Of a stretch of 64,000 nucleotides of DNA, positions 11,889 to 22,040 are shown piece by piece. The position numbers and the translations under genes are program-made. Position 1 is the first letter of the stretch; every line of letters begins with the position of its first letter. The stretch is taken from positions 256,882-320,881 of the forward strand of contig NW_023365773.1 of assembly GCF_000003815.2 (NCBI RefSeq). Reading direction: 5' to 3'. Below the pieces are notes generated by a model. That model was not told where the DNA came from. It made no database searches and worked only from the letters and a program-made list of their open reading frames with translations. This stretch comes from Branchiostoma floridae. Its lineage: Eukaryota; Chordata; Leptocardii; Amphioxiformes; Branchiostomatidae.

Positions 11889-12199
11889 CATTAACATAAT
11901 TTATGCCTACATACTAAAATTGGACATAGCAGGTTACATTAATGCCAGGATTTAGTATTTGTCAAACCGATAAATAAACTAGCATACACAGAAACATAAA
12001 ATAATGTAAAAAGGCAGTAATAAATAAAAATGATTTAACTATACTAGATAATCATATCTAAAAAACCACAAAAAGTTACAACAGCTTTCTTTCTATAGAC
12101 AAAGAGCCTACTTTAAACTAGCAGATAATATAAGATAAATCACAATTTTTGTATCCCACCAATAAAGCACTGGCACAAGTGTCAGCAGCCAAAGGTGGG
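11889..12199 (+). repeat. Array unit 13
   Basis: Block A 11889-11905; AAAACCACA 12062-12070 (+173); block B 12155-12199. First of the highly similar units that extend to 21 kb. Confidence 0.92.
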
Positions 12200-12670
12200 A
12201 GTAAAAAAGAAGGAAGAAGGGTTTGGAAAATGGGTAGCCATTATAATACTATTGGTCAAATGACTCATCCTACAATGTACAAAGTTAACTCAAGATGTCA
12301 TAAATAATGTAACTTTTCATCTTATTGTTGTGGTAGGAATAACATGCTTTTAGTAAAAGAATAAGTCAAAATAGTTTCATACTTGGGTGTAAGTCTACTC
12401 GGGTATACAGTAATTGTACATTGGTATCCAGAAGTTTGGACCTGTACCTAAATGATCTGACGGAATTAAAAACCAGCTGAATACCCTGTACCAGTATACA
12501 TCCCTAGTATATTTAACCATATTATGTATAGTTATTAGTAACACATAGCCTTGCCTACTCCAACTTTCTTTGTTGTTATCAAATAGTGAAAAGTAAGTAG
12601 GACTAGATGACTTCGTGGTATTTGTTACTACTTGATGGCAGAAATTGTGCCTGCTCTTGCTTTGTGAGCT

Positions 12671-12977
12671 CATTAACATAATTTATGCCTACATACTAAA
12701 ATTGGACATAGCAAGTTACATTAATGCCAGGATTTAGTATTTGTCAAACCAATAAATAAACTAGCATACACAGAAACATAAAAGAATGTTAAAGGCAGCA
12801 ATAAATAAAAATGATTTAACTATACTAGATAATCATATCTTACAAACCACAAAAAGTTACAACAGCTTTCTTTCTATACACAAAGAGCCTACTTTAAACT
12901 AGCAGATAATATAAGATAAATCACAATTTTTGTATCCCACTCATGGCACTGGCCAAGTGTCAGCAGCCCAAGGTGGG
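12671..12977 (+). repeat. Array unit 14
   Basis: Block A 12671-12687; AAACCACA ~12844 (+173); block B 12936-12977 of the shortened type CTGGC-CAAGT-GTCAG. Confidence 0.92.
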
Positions 12978-13071
12978 AGTAAAAAAGAAGAAAGAAGGGT
13001 TTGGAAAATGGTGGCCATTATAATATTATTGGTCAAATGATGGTCCTACCATGTACAAAGTCAACTCAAGA

Positions 13072-13377
13072 CCCGTTTTTAAAGGGGGTATAACAAAATC
13101 AAAAAAGAAAGAAAACTAGACAAGAGGGACAAGACGTTTTTTCACTGTTTTCAATTTTTTTTTTTTTTTTACATCATTTCAAAGAACATACAAGAGAAGA
13201 AGGAAAGAAAAAGGGATGTGTCAAGCTACCCACAACAGGTTACTTGTCCACCGAGCTCCCACCAACCCACTCCTGCCAACTTGACACATCCAAATAAAAA
13301 AGACATACAAAACGTACAAGACAGACAGTTCATACAAGTAGACTCAATACGACAACAGGGAAGCAGGGAATTAAAAG
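13072..13377 (-). mobile_element. 3'-end fragment of the Tx1-clade LINE
   Basis: Reverse complement of the tail of the LINE at 17535-19774: the last codon, TAA, and 3'UTR to the terminal ATACCCCC...AAAAACGGG. It interrupts an array unit between ctcaaga and cctgtacc; sister units show the joined site and no duplicated bases. Confidence 0.88.
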
Positions 13378-13435
13378 CCTGTACCTAAATGATTTTGATG
13401 GTATTGTAACCTGCTGAGTACCCAGTACCAGTATA

Positions 13436-13649
13436 CTGTAAATGCAGAAATGTTTGTGGTGGATTAATGTTCACGGTTTTTGCGGTGACCACTTCACCGC
13501 GACCGCGAACTTAAAACCACCGCGAACATTCTTCTATTATGGTATTAGACTGCAGTCTATGGTGTTACCGCGAACTTAAAACCACCGCAAAAAGTCCTTT
13601 TTCCTGCTACCGTGAAATTAAATCCCCGCGAACTTAAATGCATTTACAG
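13436..13649. mobile_element. CTGTAAATG MITE, copy in array
   Basis: Flanked by TA (13434-13435, 13650-13651); the empty site (ccagtatacatccc) is seen in units near 11.7 and 12.5 kb. The same insertion point is occupied in the next copies, so it was duplicated with the array. Confidence 0.88.
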
Positions 13650-13831
13650 TACATCATCAATATACATCCCTAGTATATTTCACCATGTATGTATTGTATA
13701 GTAACACATAGCCTACTCTAACTTTCTTTGTTGTTATCAAATAGTGAAAAGTAAGTAGGAATAGATGACTTTGTGGTACATGTATTTGTTAGTTGATGGT
13801 AGAATTTGTGCCTGCTCTAGCCTTGTGAGCT

Positions 13832-14139
13832 CATTAACATAATTTATGCCCACACACTAAAATTGGACATAGCAGGTTACATTAATGCCAGGATTTAGTA
13901 TTTGTCAAACCGATAAATAAACTAGCATACACAGAAACATAAAAGAATGTAAAAAGGCAGTAAGAAATAAAAACGATTTAACTATACTAGATAATCATAT
14001 CTTAAAAACCACAAAAAGTTACAACAGCTTTCTTTCTATAGACAAAGAGCCTACTTTAAACTAGCAGATAATATAAGATAAATCACAATTTTTGTATCCC
14101 ACTCATGGCACTGGCCAAGTGTCAGCAGCCCAAGGTGGG
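13832..14139 (+). repeat. Array unit 15
   Basis: Block A 13832-13848; AAAACCACA 14005-14013 (+173); block B 14098-14139. Confidence 0.92.
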
Positions 14140-14288
14140 AGTAAAAAAGAAGAAAGAAGTGTCTGGAAAATGGGTGGCCGTTATGATATTATTGGTCAAA
14201 TGATGGTCCTACCATGTACAAAGTTAACTCAAGACCTGTAACTAAATGATTTTGATGGTATTGTAATCTGCTGAGTACCCAGTATACC

Positions 14289-14501
14289 AGTAAATGCAGA
14301 AATGTTTGTGGTGGATTAATGTTTGCGGATTTCGCGGTAACCACTTCACCGCGACCACGAACTTAAAACCACCGCGCACATTCTTCTATTATGGTATTAG
14401 ACTGCAGTCTATGGTGTTACTGCGAACTTAAAACCACCGCAAAAAGTCCTTTTTCCTGCTACCGTGAAATTAAATCCCCGTGAACTTAAATGCATTTACA
14501 G
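14289..14501. mobile_element. CTGTAAATG MITE, duplicated copy
   Basis: Same position within its unit as 13436-13649; left end lacks the first bases (gtaaatgcag). Confidence 0.85.
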
Positions 14502-14686
14502 TACATCATCAATATACATCCCTAGTATATTTCACCATGTATGTATTGTATAGTAACACATAGCCTACTCTAACTTTCTTTGTTGTTATTAAATAGTAAA
14601 TAGGAAAAGTAAACAGGACTAGATGACTTCGTGGTATTTGTTACTACTTGATGGCAGAAATTGTGCCTGCTCTAGCCTTATGAGCT

Positions 14687-14994
14687 CATTAACATAATTT
14701 ATGCCTACATACTAAAATTGGACATAGCAAGTTACATTAATGCCAGGATTTAGTATTTGTCAAACCGATAAATAAACTAGCATACACAGAAACATAAAAG
14801 AATGTAAAAAGGCAGTAATAAATAAAAATGATTTAACTATACTAGATAATCATATCTTAAAAACCACAAAAAGTTACAACAGCTTTCTTTCTATAGACAA
14901 AGAGCCTACTTTAAACTAGCAGATAATATAAGATAAATCACAATTTTTGTATCCCACTCATGGCACTGGCCAAGTGTCAGCAGCCCAAGGTGGG
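14687..14994 (+). repeat. Array unit 16
   Basis: Block A 14687-14703; block B 14953-14994. Its right flank carries the mariner insertion at 15046. Confidence 0.92.
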
Positions 14995-15184
14995 AGTAAA
15001 AAAGGAAGACAGAAGGATTTGGAAAATGGTGGCCATGCTGTCATACGAGGGGCGTGCAATAAGTAATGGTCCTGACCCACTTCCAGTTGTCTGATCTAAA
15101 TGAAATTTTGTATGTGTAATAATTCATATCTCTATGGGTTATGTTGCAAAAGACAGCTCTGAACTAATTGTGGTTTCTGATTTA

Positions 15185-15553
15185 GGCCACACCAATTTAA
15201 TTTCTTGGTTCACGGATTTTTTCATAAAAAATATGGAGCGAGAGGGCGAAATAAAAATAAAAATAAAAATTGTAAAATGGTTGGTGTAAAGGTAACGGCT
15301 AATCCAAAACATAAAGAAAAAAAGGTTTTCAGCTTGAATAAAGTACAAAAACACTATTTTTGTACAGTAACAGCACCTGTACCCACACTTTAAGGAGCTT
15401 ATAATATAAAGGCCAATTTGCTACACCAGAAAGTTGGTGAATGGTTTCATTAATGGTAAAAATTTGCTGAGTAGTAATTTTTATTTTTATTTTTTTTCTC
15501 CAAAAAATTGGAGCGAGCGAATCCGTGAACCAAGAAATTAAATCGGTGTGGCC
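15185..15553. mobile_element. MITE nested in the mariner element
   Basis: Inverted ends GGCCACACCAATTTAATTTC and complement with ggttcacggatt inside, flanked by TTA (15182-15184, 15554-15556), consistent with a Harbinger-type 3-bp duplication. A related one-sided fragment starts at 10191. Confidence 0.8.
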
Positions 15554-15600
15554 TTACTGGTGTTTGAACTTAGTCAGGTGCGAAATGGACCAGGTGTGAA

Positions 15601-15900
15601 ATGGAACCAGTTGAGTGTCGCGCAGTGATCCGGTTTTTGTATTTGAAAGGACGCACACCAAAGAAGACTTTTGATGAAATAAATGAAACTTATGGTGATG
15701 ATGCCCCATCATATGACCTTGTAAAACGCTGGCATCCTGAATTCAAACGTGGCTGGAAGTCTGTGGAAACAGCTCCCAGACCTGGTCGTCCCTCTTGTGC
15801 CATTGATGAGGCATCAGTTGGAGGACCAACCTGGGGTGTCCTACAAAATCGGTGTCCAGAGCTGCATCAAACGATGGGAGAAATGCATAACTCTGGGTGA
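15601..15900 (+). pseudogene. Mariner transposase remnant
   Basis: The frame from 15601 (MEPVECRAVIRFLYLKGRTP... DDAPSYDLVKRW, APRPGRPS) is the N-terminal DNA-binding part of a mariner/SETMAR-like transposase. The catalytic DD34D core is absent. In another frame, SCIKRWEKCITLGDSYEE (about 15858-15917) is the family's C-terminus, so an internal deletion with frameshift joined the ends. Not functional. Confidence 0.9.
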
Positions 15901-16399
15901 TTCCTATGAAGAGAAAGACTAATAACTGTGCCAAGTTTCATTAATCTCCTGCTATGGGAAATGGGTCAGGACCATTACTAATTGCACGCCCCTCGTATGG
16001 TCAAGGGACATTACGTTGGTCAAATAACCCATCCTACCTTGTACCAAGTTAACTTTTGACAAGATGTCATTTGTTTATTCTTTATTTCCTATTTTCTATC
16101 CTTGTGGTAGTTTCATACTTGGATGTAAGTCTACACAGGTATACAGTAATAGGTGCATTGATATTCAGAAGTTTGGACCTGTACCTAAATGATCTGATGG
16201 TATTGTTACCTCCTGAGTACCCAGTACCAGTATTCATCCCTACTAGTATATTTCCCCATATGTGTATTGATATTAGTAACACATAGACTACTCTAACTTT
16301 CTTTGACGTTATTGAATAGTGAAAAGTAAACCAGACTAGATAACTTCATGGAATTTGGGCCTGCTCTATATAACTCAAGTGCCACATGCCTTGGGAGCT

Positions 16400-16706
16400 C
16401 ATTAACATAATTTATGCCTACACACTAAAATCGGACATAGCAGGTTACAATAATGGCATGATTTAGTATTTGTCAAACCGATAAATAAACTAGCATACAC
16501 AGAAACATAAAAGAATGTAAAAAGGCAGTAATAAATAAAAATGATTTAACTATACTAGATAATCATATCTTAAAAACCACAAAAAGTTACAACAGCTTTC
16601 TTTCTATACACAAAGAGCCTACTTAAACTATCAGACAAAATACGATTAATAACAATTTTTGTATCCTACTCATGGCACTGGCCAAGTGTCAGCAGCCCAA
16701 GGTGGG
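16400..16706 (+). repeat. Array unit 17
   Basis: Block A 16400-16416; AAAACCACA 16573-16581 (+173); block B 16665-16706 with CCTAC/GTGGG, a U:G pair on the plus strand where sisters have C:G. Confidence 0.92.
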
Positions 16707-16860
16707 AGTAAAAAAAGAAGAAAGAAGGGTCTGGAAAATGGGTGGCCATTATAATATTATTGGTCAAATGATGGTCCTACCATGTACAAAGTCAACTCAA
16801 GACCTGTACCTAAATGATTTTGATGGTATTGTAACCTGCTGAGTACCCAGTACCAGTATA

Positions 16861-17073
16861 CTGTAAATGCAGAAATGTTTGTGGTGGATTAATGTTTGCG
16901 GTTTTTGCGGTGACCACTTCACCGCGACTGCGAACTTAAAACCACCGCGACCATTCTTCTATTATGGTATTAGACTGCAGTCTATGGTGTTACCGCGAAC
17001 TTAAAACCACCGCAAAAAGTCCTTTTTCCTGCTACCGTGAAATTAAATCCCCGCGAACTTAAAATGCATTTAA
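16861..17073. mobile_element. CTGTAAATG MITE, third copy in array
   Basis: Same unit position as 13436-13649; right end eroded (tgcatttaatatac). Confidence 0.85.
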
Positions 17074-17534
17074 TATACATCCCTAGTATATTTCACCATG
17101 TATGTATTGTATAGTAACACATAGCCTACTCTAACTTTCTTTGTTGTTATCAAATAGTGAAAAGTAAGTAGGACTAGATGACTTTGTGGTATTTGTTAGT
17201 TGATGGCAGAATTTGTGCCTGCTCTAGCCTTGTGAGCTCATTAACATAATTTATGCCTACATACTAAAATTGGACATAGCAAGTTACATTAATGCCAGGA
17301 TTTAGTATTTGTCAAACCGATAAATAAACTAGCATACACAGAAACATAAAAGCATGTAAAAAGGCAGTAATAAATAAAAATGATTTAACTATACTAGATA
17401 ATCATATCTTCAAAACCACAAAAAGTTACAACAGCTTTCTTTCTATAGACAAAGAGCCTACTTGACCTATCAGACAAAATACGATTAATAACAATTTTTG
17501 TATCCCACTCATGGCACTGGCCAAGTGTCAGCAG

Positions 17535-19481
17535 ACACTGTTGCCAAAGAAGGGAGACGAATTGGACCCCAAGAACAGGAGACCAATCTCCCTCCTAAAC
17601 ACCGACTACAAAATTTTGACTAAAGTTCTTAATAACCGCCTTCAGTCTGTAATAGCGTCGGTGTTGCACCCGGACCAAACCTGTGGTGTACCAGGAAGGT
17701 CGATCCAGTGCAACCTCCGACTCACACGAGACATAGTTGTTTACGCAAATAACAATAACATCGAATGTGCTATTGTCTCCCTTGATCAAGCAAAAGCCTT
17801 TGACCGTGTCAACATCTCCTTTCTACAACAGACTCTCGCACGAATGGGATTTGGACCTTCCTTTCGGAAGTGGGTTTCAATACTTTACAACGACATCTCC
17901 AGTTCCGTTTTGGTGAATGGCTCCCTGTCGTCTCCCTTCGCCCTAACAAGGGGAGTGCGGCAGGGATGCCCACTTTCGCCACTGTTGTATGCAATCTCTC
18001 TTGAGCCGTTTGCGGCGACAGTCCGCAAAGACTCTGAGGTGCATGGAGTAAAACTCCCAGGCGGCTACGAAGCCAAAATGTCTCTGTATGCAGATGATAA
18101 CTCTGTCTTCCTGACATCAGACGACTCTATCGTCAGGCTGTTTGACCTTGTCGGGCTGTACAACAGAGGCTCAGGCTCAATGTTGAACCTAGACAAATGT
18201 GAGGGGTTATGGCTGGGGAAATGGAGAAATAGACCAGACACCCCTGTACAAATAAAATGGACATCTGGGTCCATCCGTCTGCTTGGTGGGGTCTTTGGCA
18301 ACATTGACATGCCCCTAACCAACTGGAAGGAAGGTAAACGCAAATTTGTTGAAACCTTACAAGGATGGGGAGCCAGATCCCTCTCCTTTACAGGCAAAGT
18401 GACAGTGGCAAACTCTCTAGCCACCGCCAAACTGTGGTACCTGGCGTCGGTGTTCACCCCTCCTGATTCGGTCATGAAGGAAATCAATACCGCACTGTTC
18501 GCCTTTTTCTGGGACAAAAAGCGTGAGATGATCAGCCGAAATACCATCTACCTTCCTCCTGAGAAGGGCGGCTGGGGCCTAATCGACATAGCAAAGAAGG
18601 CAAAATGTCTGTACAGTCGGCCTTTCTCGGACATCATGTCCCAGGAAGACTTACCTTGGGTGCAGCTCGCCAGGTACTGGCTCGGTATTTTCATTAGACG
18701 TTTCGACCCGTCAACATGGTCCAATAACATGCCCCACTCCCCGAATGCCCCTCCCCACTACAAAGCTCACAAGCTACTACAGTCCCTGGTATCTGAACTC
18801 GTAGAGGCATCCCCCTCTAAAAAGTGGGACCCCGGGTGCACTACGCGGTCTCTATACGACAGCCTTCTAAAGAAGGATGCTCACATTCCAAGCGTCTGTC
18901 TTAACAAGCGTTCTGTTCCCTGGCCATTAACCTTCCAATCTGTTCAACACCCACTCCTGGAGAACAGACTGAAGGATACTGCATGGCTGGTTGCACACCA
19001 CGCCCTCAAAACGAATGCCCTGCTCTGTTCGAACTGGGGTTACATTCGCTCGGGAACTTGTCCAAGGCAGAATTGTAAAGGCCACGAAACTGTAGAGCAC
19101 GCCATGTGGTACTGCAGCGAAGTGCTGCTAACATGGACTTGGGTGGAGGGTTTTCTCAGGAGGTGGGTCATGTCAGACTTCCGAATAAATAAACAGATGG
19201 TTATCTATGGCATCCTGCCACCCTCATGGAAAAAATGCAAGATAGATGCTATCACCTACACCCTGGCCGTCGCGAGGAAACGCATATGGTCCTCACCTTG
19301 TGAAGCACTCTTTGACAAGACCTTTTCGACTCATGTCGAGATGGTCCCATACATCAAGGAGTGCCTCCGCTCAAGAATAAAGCTTGACTTTGTACGTCTG
19401 AACGAAACAACGTTTATGTCTCTGTGGTGCTCAGTGCAGTGGGCGAGGGTCGACGGGGGAAAACTGCGACTACGCTTTTAA
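17535..19481 (+). CDS. LINE ORF2 C-terminal part: reverse transcriptase and zf-RVT-like region
   Basis: The open frame can be read from an ATG at 17511, but the first eight residues (MALAKCQQ) come from the array's stem-loop, not the LINE. LINE sequence starts with TLLPKKGD. Counting from 17511 (656 residues): RT motif A SLDQAKAFDRV (D92), motif B GVRQGCPLSPLLY (148-160), motif C YADD (193-196), thumb, then a Cys/His-rich zf-RVT-like segment (CPRQNCKGHETVEHAMWYC, about 515-535). TAA at 19479. The KKGD...RPISLLN and HPDQTCGVPGRSI wording fits the L1-like Tx1 clade. No internal stops, so the insertion is fairly young, but truncation makes it non-autonomous. Confidence 0.92.
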   Translation, partial: TLLPKKGDELDPKNRRPISLLNTDYKILTKVLNNRLQSVIASVLHPDQTCGVPGRSIQCNLRLTRDIVVYANNNNIECAIVSLDQAKAFDRVNISFLQQTLARMGFGPSFRKWVSILYNDISSSVLVNGSLSSPFALTRGVRQGCPLSPLLYAISLEPFAATVRKDSEVHGVKLPGGYEAKMSLYADDNSVFLTSDDSIVRLFDLVGLYNRGSGSMLNLDKCEGLWLGKWRNRPDTPVQIKWTSGSIRLLGGVFGNIDMPLTNWKEGKRKFVETLQGWGARSLSFTGKVTVANSLATAKLWYLASVFTPPDSVMKEINTALFAFFWDKKREMISRNTIYLPPEKGGWGLIDIAKKAKCLYSRPFSDIMSQEDLPWVQLARYWLGIFIRRFDPSTWSNNMPHSPNAPPHYKAHKLLQSLVSELVEASPSKKWDPGCTTRSLYDSLLKKDAHIPSVCLNKRSVPWPLTFQSVQHPLLENRLKDTAWLVAHHALKTNALLCSNWGYIRSGTCPRQNCKGHETVEHAMWYCSEVLLTWTWVEGFLRRWVMSDFRINKQMVIYGILPPSWKKCKIDAITYTLAVARKRIWSSPCEALFDKTFSTHVEMVPYIKECLRSRIKLDFVRLNETTFMSLWCSVQWARVDGGKLRLRF

Positions 19482-19774
19482 TCCCCTGCTTCCCCCCTGT
19501 AGTCGTATCAGTCTGGTATGAACTGTCTGTCTTGTACGTTTCGTATGTCTTTTTTATTTGGATGTGTCAAGTTGGCAGGAGTGGGTTGGTGGGAGCTCGG
19601 CGGACAAGTAACCTGTTGTGGGTAGCTTGACACATCCCTTTTTCTTTCCTTCTTCTCTTGTATGTTCTTTGAAATGATGTAAAAAAAAAAAATGAAAACA
19701 GTGAAAAAACGTCTTGTCTCTCTTGTCTAGTTTTCTTTCTTTTTTGATTTTGTTATACCCCCATTAAAAACGGG
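17535..19774 (+). mobile_element. 5'-truncated Tx1-clade LINE in array unit 18
   Basis: 2240 bp from mid reverse transcriptase to the 3' end (ATACCCCC...AAAAACGGG, no poly-A). The empty site in sisters (gtcagcag|cccaagg) shows no target duplication and no lost bases. The endonuclease and the start of ORF2 are missing. Confidence 0.93.
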
Positions 19775-20091
19775 CCCAAGGTGGGAGTAAAAAAGGAAGA
19801 CAGAAGGGTTTGGAAAATGGTGGCCATGCTGTCATATGGTCAAGGGACATTACGTTGGTCAAACAACCCATCCTACCTTGTACCAAGTTAACTTTTGACA
19901 AGATGTCATTTGTTTATTCATTTATTTCCTATTTTCTATCCTTGTGGTAGTTTCATACTTGGATGCAAGTCTACACAGGTATACAGTAATAGGTGCATTG
20001 ATATTCAGACCTGTACCTAAATGATTTGATGGTATTGTTACCTCCTGAGTACCCAGTACCAGTATACATCCCTAGTATATTTCCCCATATG

Positions 20092-20423
20092 CAGGGTTCT
20101 AGCCAGTGCATTTTAGCGTAGTGGGCCCCTACGCTCAAATTTGTGACCACTACGCTAAAATAACGGCCACTACGCTAATTTTTAACTAGTGTAGTGGTGT
20201 TTTGGTATCATTTGCTTGTTCAACAAAGTCTAATCAATGTCTGCACAATGAAAAATGGTGATATGACCCTTAAAACTGACCAGAAAACCCTACAATTTAC
20301 ATGTGATGTTAACAAAGTGCCAACTTTTAACTCTACATTTTCAAAGTCTCACCATGGAAGGGCCAAGACCCCCCTTCCACACCATTCCCACTACGCTAAA
20401 ATGAAATCCTGGCTAGAACCCTG
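20092..20423. mobile_element. hAT-like MITE with 5-bp target duplication
   Basis: Ends CAGGGTTCTAGCCAG and CTGGCTAGAACCCTG, flanked by ATATG (20087-20091, 20424-20428). The empty site ccccatatgtgtattg is in the sister unit near 16252. Interior has repeated ctacgcta motifs; no coding. Confidence 0.88.
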
Positions 20424-20567
20424 ATATGTGTATTGATATTAGTAACACATAGCCTACTCTAACTTTCTTTGACGTTATTGAATAGTGAAAAGTAAATTAG
20501 ACTATAGATAACTTCATGGAATTTGGGCCTGCTCTATATAACTCAAGTGCCACATGCCTTGGGAGCT

Positions 20568-20880
20568 CATTAACATAATTTATGCCTACACACTAAAATC
20601 GGACATAGCAGGTTACAATAATGGCATGATTTAGTATTTGTCAAACTGATGAATAAAGTAGCAAATAAATAAACATAAAAGAATGTAAAAAGTCGTTAAG
20701 AAATAAAAATGATTTAACTATACTAGATAATCATATCTTGAAACCCACAAGTTACTGCAGCTTTCTATACATACACAAAGAGCCTACTTTGCACCACCAG
20801 ACAAATACGATTTAATACTAGTAACAATTTATGTATCCCACCAATAAAGCACTGGCACAAGTGTCAGCAGCAAAGGTGGG
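20568..20880 (+). repeat. Array unit 19
   Basis: Block A 20568-20584; AAACCCACA about +175; block B 20837-20880, CCCACC/GGTGGG with inner CTGGCAC/GTGTCAG. Confidence 0.92.
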
Positions 20881-21059
20881 AGTATTGAAAGAGCAAAGAA
20901 GGGATTGGAAAATTTGACATGACTTACATGTACAAACTAAACTCAAGATGTCATAATTCATGTAATCTTACCATTTTTTTTGTAAATCTTACTAATTGCT
21001 CTTGAGCTAGAAAGCTTCCTTTATCAATAAAACTAAAGCAACAATACTTGGTAACTTTT

Positions 21060-21143
21060 AGCCTGGATACCATACCCCAACCTCAAAAATATCTTTGCAC
21101 AATAGATACTTTAGATCGGGCTGGGGTTTGGTAACCAGGCTAG
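21060..21143. mobile_element. Short foldback element
   Basis: AGCCTGGATACCATACCCC pairs imperfectly with GGGGTTTGGTAACCAGGCT, giving an ~80-bp hairpin, probably TA-flanked. A partial copy lies at the duplication junction near 21911. Confidence 0.65.
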
Positions 21144-21194
21144 GTAACTTTGTGGTACTGGTATTTGTTGATTACTGGACACCTAGCTCCATTC

Positions 21195-21581
21195 GAGATG
21201 AACTGCTACCGAAGACTACTTCGTGTCCACTGGTCAACTCACACTTCTAACAGAGAAGTCATGCAGCGTGTTAAGTCCCTAGTAGGCCCGCGTCCAAGTT
21301 TCCTGTCACTAGTGAACAAGAAGAAACTACAGTGGTTTGGCCATGCTACAAGAGCAAAGGGTACTTTGACCCACACCATACTCCAAGGAAGGGCGGAGGG
21401 TGCAAGACCTAGGGGTCGTCCACGACGGACTTGGACTAGTGATTTGAAAGACTGGTCAGGACAAACAGTCAACCATCTTGCAACCTTGGCTGAGGACAGA
21501 AAAGGGTGGAAAACTTATGTTGATGGATGTGCTGCCCCTACGGCCGGTGAGGCTATGGGACCGGTGAGGTGAGGTGAGGTG
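21195..21581 (+). mobile_element. LINE 3' fragment with C-terminal ORF
   Basis: Flanked by AGCTCCATTC (21185-21194, 21582-21591). Encodes MNCYRRLLRVHWSTHTSNRE ... QWFGHATRAKGTLTHTILQG ... RPRRTWTSDLKDW, a typical non-LTR retrotransposon ORF2 C-terminus, and ends in a (GGTGA)n tail. The neighbouring duplicated unit shows the empty site. Confidence 0.85.
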
Positions 21582-21641
21582 AGCTCCATTCTTACTCATT
21601 AGTTCATGCCAGCTCCCATACCTGTATACTGGTGATGACCT

Positions 21642-21910
21642 CATTAACATAATTTATGCCAGCATATTATAACTCAGACGCACTTTCTGACCTTCTTATA
21701 AATTGGAATGTTTGGTTTTATCAGCTAGAAAATAATGGGATTTATTCTAATCAAGAATTACTTCTCTTATCATAACATTAAGAAACTCTTGAAGTACCAC
21801 TTTGAGAGAAAAAGTTACAAATAATTAAGTCATCTGCACTTATGAGTAACTTTGCAATTCAACTTGAACATAAATAAAATTTTTGATGACCAACATGGCA
21901 CTGGCACAAG
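21642..21910 (+). repeat. Array unit 20, block B truncated
   Basis: Block A 21642-21658; block B stops inside its loop at ctggcacaag (21910), where a tandem-duplication junction joins sequence equivalent to 21114 onward. Confidence 0.85.
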
Positions 21911-22040
21911 ATCGGGCTGGGGTTTGGTAACCAGGCTAGGTAACTTTGTGGTACTGGTATTTGTTGATTACTGGCCACCTAGCTCCATTCTTACACATTA
22001 GTTAAGGCCAGCTCCCATACCTGTATACTGGTGATAACCT

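Larger units (their letters stand above)
15046..15995 (+). mobile_element. Deleted mariner-family transposon
   Basis: 950 bp with ~34-bp terminal inverted repeats (CGAGGGGCGTGCAAT...), one mismatch, flanked by TA at 15044-15045 and 15996-15997. The intact target gtcatatggtc is present near 19840 in a sister unit. Encodes only the N-terminal helix-turn-helix and a short C-terminal piece of a mariner transposase. Confidence 0.93.
17239..19785 (+). repeat. Array unit 18, split by a LINE
   Basis: Block A 17239-17255. Block B begins with CCCAC at 17504-17508, is interrupted after gtcagcag at 17534, and resumes as cccaaggtggg at 19775-19785. Sister units show the uninterrupted site. Confidence 0.92.

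Noticed and set aside
12940-12975. Resemblance of atggcactgg in block B to the miR-183 5' region
   Set aside because: The hairpin is too short for a microRNA precursor, the match is ten bases in only some units, and the rest differs.
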